Assembly: GCA_964389475.1 (NCBI GenBank)
Contig: CAYMFD010000133.1
Location: 1-8,556, forward strand
Source of the DNA: CAYMFD01 sp964389475
GTDB taxonomy: Bacteria > Bacteroidota > Bacteroidia > Chitinophagales > Saprospiraceae
Length of the DNA stretch: 8,556 nucleotides
Direction of reading: 5' to 3'
Shown here: in pieces, positions 6,333-8,556 of the stretch
Layout of the letters: the number at the start of each line of letters is the position of its first letter
Position numbering within the stretch: the first letter of the stretch is position 1
The notes under the pieces: generated by a model
The model's database searches: none
Told to the model about the DNA's origin: nothing
The model's input: the letters and a program-made list of their open reading frames with translations, nothing else
Made by a program: the position numbers and the translations under genes

Positions 6333-7328
6333 TCAATCTACCAATGCTTCCACTCGCTCTACCAACCTACCATTCAACGATCTGAATTTGGCGATCTTAG
6401 GCTCTATTACTGCTGTACAGTAAGCTCGATCAGGATTGGACTTGTAGTAGTCCTGGTGACTTGCCTCTGCTGGATAGAATGCAGTAAATGCGGATATCTC
6501 GGTCACGATAGGCTGGTCTAGGTGGTCTTGCACCTCCGCCATGATCGTATCAATGGCCAATCTTTCGTCAGCATTGCGGTAGAGGACTATACTGCGGTAT
6601 TGCGTACCTCGATCGACACCCTGCTTGTTTATTGTAGTAGGGTTGTGGGTGGTCAGGTGGACACGTAGTAAGTCTTCATACGAGACTATACTGCTATCAT
6701 AGGTAACATTAACGACTTCGGCATGGTCTGTCAGCCCGCTACTAACCTCTCGATAAGTGGGATTGACGAAGGTAGAACTGCCACCACTGTAGCCACTCTC
6801 TACGGACTCGACACCAGCTATCTGGTCAAAGATGGCCTCCGTACACCAGAAACAACCGCCTCCGAAAGTAGCTGTCCGCATGGTCGTTTCCACCTTGCCC
6901 AGCGCTAGGGCATTGATACAGTAGCGCAGTCCGCTCGGCGGAGGTCCATCCTCAAAGACATGACCTAGGTGAGCATCGCAGACATTGCAGGTCGCTTCGA
7001 TACGGTACTTGCCATGCCCTCGATCCTTGTGGTAGGCTATCACATTATCCTTGACGGGTTGAGTGAATGACGGCCAGCCGGTCCCACTTTCAAACTTTAC
7101 CTCCGCATCGAACAACTCCGTCCCGCAACAGGCACAGGCATAAAGTCCTGGTGTGAAAAGGCTGCACAAGTCAGAACTGTGTGCTCGCTCCGTACCTTTC
7201 TGTCGGGTGATGCGGTACACTTGTGGTGATAGCTGACCATGCCAGTCCTCATCCGTTTTCTCTACCCGCCTAGGTGCAGCGGGGTTACCATTATTAATAT
7301 ACTTGAGTATATCTATCCACCTGAGCAT
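6333..7328 (-). CDS. msrBA: Bifunctional methionine sulfoxide reductase, MsrB-MsrA fusion
   Basis: This 331-residue enzyme would reduce both methionine-R-sulfoxide (MsrB half) and methionine-S-sulfoxide (MsrA half) in oxidised proteins, normally drawing electrons from thioredoxin. The MsrB domain fills about residues 1-146: zinc cysteines Cys65/Cys68 (CACC) and Cys114/Cys117 (CNVC), SGTGWPSF (81-88), and catalytic Cys137 in RYCINALAL. The MsrA domain is 151-331: GGGCFWC (156-162) with catalytic Cys159 and Glu164, GYSGG (179-183), the DHAEVVNVTYD segment, TQYRS, HQDY, and a likely resolving Cys304 in YCTAVIEP. There is no signal peptide, so it is cytoplasmic. I chose ATG at 7326-7328 over the adjacent TTG. 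The N-terminal WIDILKYINNGNP matches the normal start of these fusions, which means a real 35-bp overlap with the preceding gene. In the MsrB half, Thr occupies the position of the recycling Cys in SGCGWPSF, so Cys55 (SSDLCSLF) is the candidate resolver. Confidence 0.96.
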   Translation of the reverse strand: MLRWIDILKYINNGNPAAPRRVEKTDEDWHGQLSPQVYRITRQKGTERAHSSDLCSLFTPGLYACACCGTELFDAEVKFESGTGWPSFTQPVKDNVIAYHKDRGHGKYRIEATCNVCDAHLGHVFEDGPPPSGLRYCINALALGKVETTMRTATFGGGCFWCTEAIFDQIAGVESVESGYSGGSSTFVNPTYREVSSGLTDHAEVVNVTYDSSIVSYEDLLRVHLTTHNPTTINKQGVDRGTQYRSIVLYRNADERLAIDTIMAEVQDHLDQPIVTEISAFTAFYPAEASHQDYYKSNPDRAYCTAVIEPKIAKFRSLNGRLVERVEALVD

Positions 7329-7518
7329 CAAGATGTTGTTTTACTAGTTTGATAAAAAGTCGCTTGGAGTATCGTACATACTCGTCGGTAGTGGTGTCGT
7401 AGCCGACCCACTTATATCGGTTCCCATAGGGGCATAATGGGGCATCGGCTGTATGACCTGGTCGCAGAACGTAGCGGTCAGGTTCGCAGTCATATGCGTC
7501 CATGCATACACGTCTCAT
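7294..7518 (-). CDS. Uncharacterised 74-residue protein
   Basis: I do not recognise a named family. The 74-residue protein is hydrophilic and basic, with an N-terminal half holding three cysteines (Cys5, Cys11, Cys29) and a central block NRYKWVGYDTTTDEYVRYSKRLFIKLVKQH that looks like a folded domain (aromatic-rich, strand-turn-strand then helix). It begins 8 bases after the stop of the zinc-ribbon gene and overlaps msrBA by 35 bp, so it lies inside the thioredoxin-msrBA run on the same strand. ATG codons at 7516-7518 and 7501-7503 are both possible starts. The first is used because it gives tighter packing. That it is expressed is inferred from position and amino-acid composition. The cysteines could bind a metal or take part in thiol exchange, but the sequence does not prove it. 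Confidence 0.6.
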   Translation of the reverse strand: MRRVCMDAYDCEPDRYVLRPGHTADAPLCPYGNRYKWVGYDTTTDEYVRYSKRLFIKLVKQHLDAQVDRYTQVY

Positions 7519-7526
7519 GTGGCGTA

Positions 7527-7808
7527 TTACACTTTTTTGTATTGCACCTTGCAGCTTGGGCAGACCAGGTCATTGTTAGACGGGGCCAGCTTGATGCCGG
7601 AGAGATGGGTGGCAGCATATTCTTGTATCCAGCCTACATTTGGGGAGGTGCTGTTGACGTCGACGCTGTTGTTTTTGACAGCATCGTAGAAGTTGCCAGC
7701 GTATTCTGATCGACCCCAGCAATTGGGGCAGTAGCCATCAGGCGCATAGTTAGCAGGTGCTTGGTCAGAGGCTCTTAGCCACTTTAGCAGAGTTTGTGCG
7801 ATTGTCAT
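7527..7808 (-). CDS. Small zinc-ribbon-like protein with two CxxC pairs
   Basis: The 93-residue protein has two cysteine pairs, CPNC (27-30) followed by WGRSEYAGNFYDAV, and CPSC (83-86) close to the C-terminus. They are separated by about 52 residues containing VGWIQEYAATHLSGI. This spacing fits one four-cysteine zinc site joining the two ends of the chain. Proteins with a CPNCWGR...GWIQ pattern seem familiar as small hypothetical proteins of Bacteroidota, but no function is known to me. I start it at ATG 7806-7808. A TTG 15 codons upstream (7851-7853) is also in frame but adds a less likely N-terminus. The gene sits between the 71-aa gene and the 74-aa gene in the thioredoxin-msrBA cluster. 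Roles as a redox-sensitive zinc protein or thioredoxin substrate are speculative. Confidence 0.78.
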   Translation of the reverse strand: MTIAQTLLKWLRASDQAPANYAPDGYCPNCWGRSEYAGNFYDAVKNNSVDVNSTSPNVGWIQEYAATHLSGIKLAPSNNDLVCPSCKVQYKKV

Positions 7809-7884
7809 TTCTGTTATGTTCTTTAGTAAAGGATTTAATCTGGTAGTAATCAAGCCGTTTATGGGGGCTTTCCCGAATCGTGTG

Positions 7885-8100
7885 TCAGCAATCGCAGTAG
7901 TACCATAGGTGAGCCTCAGCAGCCAGCTGATCTAGGTAGCCCATGATTTCCTCATGTCCACTGTAAGTGACCTTGCCAGTAGTCAAGCGGGGTACCGCTG
8001 TATCTGTCTCAGTAACCTGATGCGCAAGCGAGAGAGATTTTAGACGTTCTATAATCTCTTTCGCTTGGGCTGAGTCTATATGACAGGTCACTACTATCAT
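7885..8100 (-). CDS. Glutaredoxin-fold-like 71-residue protein, no CxxC
   Basis: The ATG shares one base with the TAA stop of thioredoxin (TAATG), so translation is probably coupled. The chain reads like a minimal thioredoxin/glutaredoxin fold: strand IVVTCHIDS, helix AQAKEIIERLKSL, strand HQVT, then AVPRL with the Pro37 expected as the cis-proline, a strand GKVTYSG, and a final helix HEEIMGYLDQLAAE. Glutaredoxins share the order of a VP-x-L strand, a gly-containing turn and a terminal helix. The usual CPYC is missing: Cys6 stands alone (CHIDSA). The tail WYYCDC places Cys69 and Cys71 at the very end, a CxC pair that could act as a redox or metal site. I infer a thiol- or metal-related accessory to thioredoxin. 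The fold call is moderate and the function unknown. Confidence 0.72.
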   Translation of the reverse strand: MIVVTCHIDSAQAKEIIERLKSLSLAHQVTETDTAVPRLTTGKVTYSGHEEIMGYLDQLAAEAHLWYYCDC

Positions 8101-8432
8101 TAGGCCGTTACTGTGTTAGCAAGATGACTATCCAGCATCTTTTTGAGTTGTCGCTCTGATTGGTAGCCTAGTGCCTTTTGTACCACCTTTTTATCTTGTA
8201 ACAAGAATAAGGCTGGTATACTGCGAACGCCAAACTTCTGCGCTAGTTTCGGCATCTTATCAACGTTGACCTTTTGTATGTGCACCTTGCCCTTGTACTG
8301 TTCTGCGAGATCGGTTACGACAGGCAGTAGCGTCTGGCAGGGTCCACACCAGTCTGCATAGAAGTCCAGTAGTACGGGCTTGCTTTGGTTAGCCAGTAGA
8401 TTGAATGCTTTGTTCGTTCTTATTTCTTTCAT
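8100..8432 (-). CDS. trxA: Thioredoxin
   Basis: This 110-residue cytoplasmic thioredoxin is close to the usual length and has no signal peptide. It has the buried Asp23 in LLDFYADW, the active site WCGPC (28-32, redox cysteines 29 and 32), the NVDKMPKLAQKFGVRSIPAL region with cis-Pro73, and the C-terminal GYQSERQLKKML helix. It passes electrons from thioredoxin reductase to target disulfides, and the Msr enzyme encoded four genes downstream is a standard client. The start at ATG 8430-8432 gives the normal N-terminus. A short tail, HLANTVTA, follows the last helix. Only 37 bases separate it from the end of the upstream partial gene, and no TAnnTTTG is visible there, so it is likely read from a promoter further upstream, outside the window. 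Confidence 0.95.
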   Translation of the reverse strand: MKEIRTNKAFNLLANQSKPVLLDFYADWCGPCQTLLPVVTDLAEQYKGKVHIQKVNVDKMPKLAQKFGVRSIPALFLLQDKKVVQKALGYQSERQLKKMLDSHLANTVTA

Positions 8433-8470
8433 GATTGTAGGATTGTATAGGAGAGTGTTTAAAAAAGAGA

Positions 8471-8556
8471 TTACGCTTTTACTAGTTCTTCAGTTTTTAT
8501 GGCGCTTTCGATATTCCAGTCTGACTGGAGTAGGCGGTGTATGTAGCAGTGGTCCG
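8471..8556 (-). CDS. C-terminal end of an unidentified gene, cut by the window edge
   Basis: An open frame enters from the right edge and ends at a TAA (8471-8473). The last 27 residues are visible and include CYIHRLLQSDWNIESAI and a tail ending KTEELVKA. The other two frames on this strand close earlier. Amphipathic helix-like character and 37-base spacing to thioredoxin suggest a real gene at the head of the cluster. Too little is present to name it. Confidence 0.45.
   Translation of the reverse strand, partial: DHCYIHRLLQSDWNIESAIKTEELVKA

Noticed and set aside
6037..6336. 99-residue minus-strand open frame over the UPF0175/DUF3368 region
   Set aside because: It is antisense to recognisable UPF0175 and PIN-domain sequence, and its translation has no familiar pattern.
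7329..7331. TTG start one codon before the msrBA ATG
   Set aside because: It adds one residue, and the adjacent ATG is the more likely start.
7437..7709. Plus-strand open frames of 78-90 residues over the small genes of the thioredoxin cluster
   Set aside because: The opposite strand has the CxxC-bearing protein with close gene packing. The plus-strand translations show no domain.
7864..7873. Short GGG...CCC dyad between the 71-aa and 93-aa genes as a terminator
   Set aside because: The stem is only three to four pairs with no T-tract, and same-strand genes continue downstream.

Overview
The window looks like chromosomal DNA from a member of the Bacteroidota, probably a Saprospiria/Lewinella-like lineage. 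The evidence is four exact or start-proximal matches to the Bacteroidota -7 promoter element TAnnTTTG, the lack of convincing Shine-Dalgarno sequences, a DnaQ-exonuclease/Cho-type GIY-YIG fusion, an MsrB-MsrA fusion in B-then-A order, and a UPF0175/DUF3368 toxin-antitoxin relic. The lineage is inferred from protein flavour, not from a marker gene. No tRNA, rRNA, CRISPR array or transposase is visible.

Left part (1-3305): a complete mnmE (tRNA wobble-uridine modification GTPase) on the minus strand is divergent from a complete gamma-glutamyltranspeptidase gene on the plus strand. The 91-bp gap between them carries promoter candidates for both. Downstream of ggt is a short gap filled by a strong hairpin and a 7-bp tandem repeat (10 heptads in phase), which runs into the stop codon of the convergent next gene.

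Middle (3306-6332): a DEDDh exonuclease + GIY-YIG nuclease fusion and, upstream of it on the same strand, an AraC-family regulator. A 204-bp divergent intergenic region with a 17-bp palindrome then leads to an A+T-richer patch. This patch encodes an intact UPF0175 antitoxin-like protein and, overlapping it by 4 bp, the wreck of its partner DUF3368/PIN toxin. The first 39 codons and the last 25 codons of the toxin remain, in different frames, with the middle deleted.

Right part (6333-8556): a tightly packed minus-strand cluster reading, in order of transcription, an unidentified gene cut by the window edge, thioredoxin, a 71-aa glutaredoxin-fold-like protein without a CxxC, a 93-aa two-CxxC zinc-ribbon protein, a 74-aa protein, and a bifunctional MsrB-MsrA methionine sulfoxide reductase. 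Thioredoxin is the usual reductant of Msr enzymes, so this reads as a protein-oxidation repair operon with three small uncharacterised companions. These companions and the fossil toxin are the least explained parts of the window. I see no fully new system that the sequence alone can establish.
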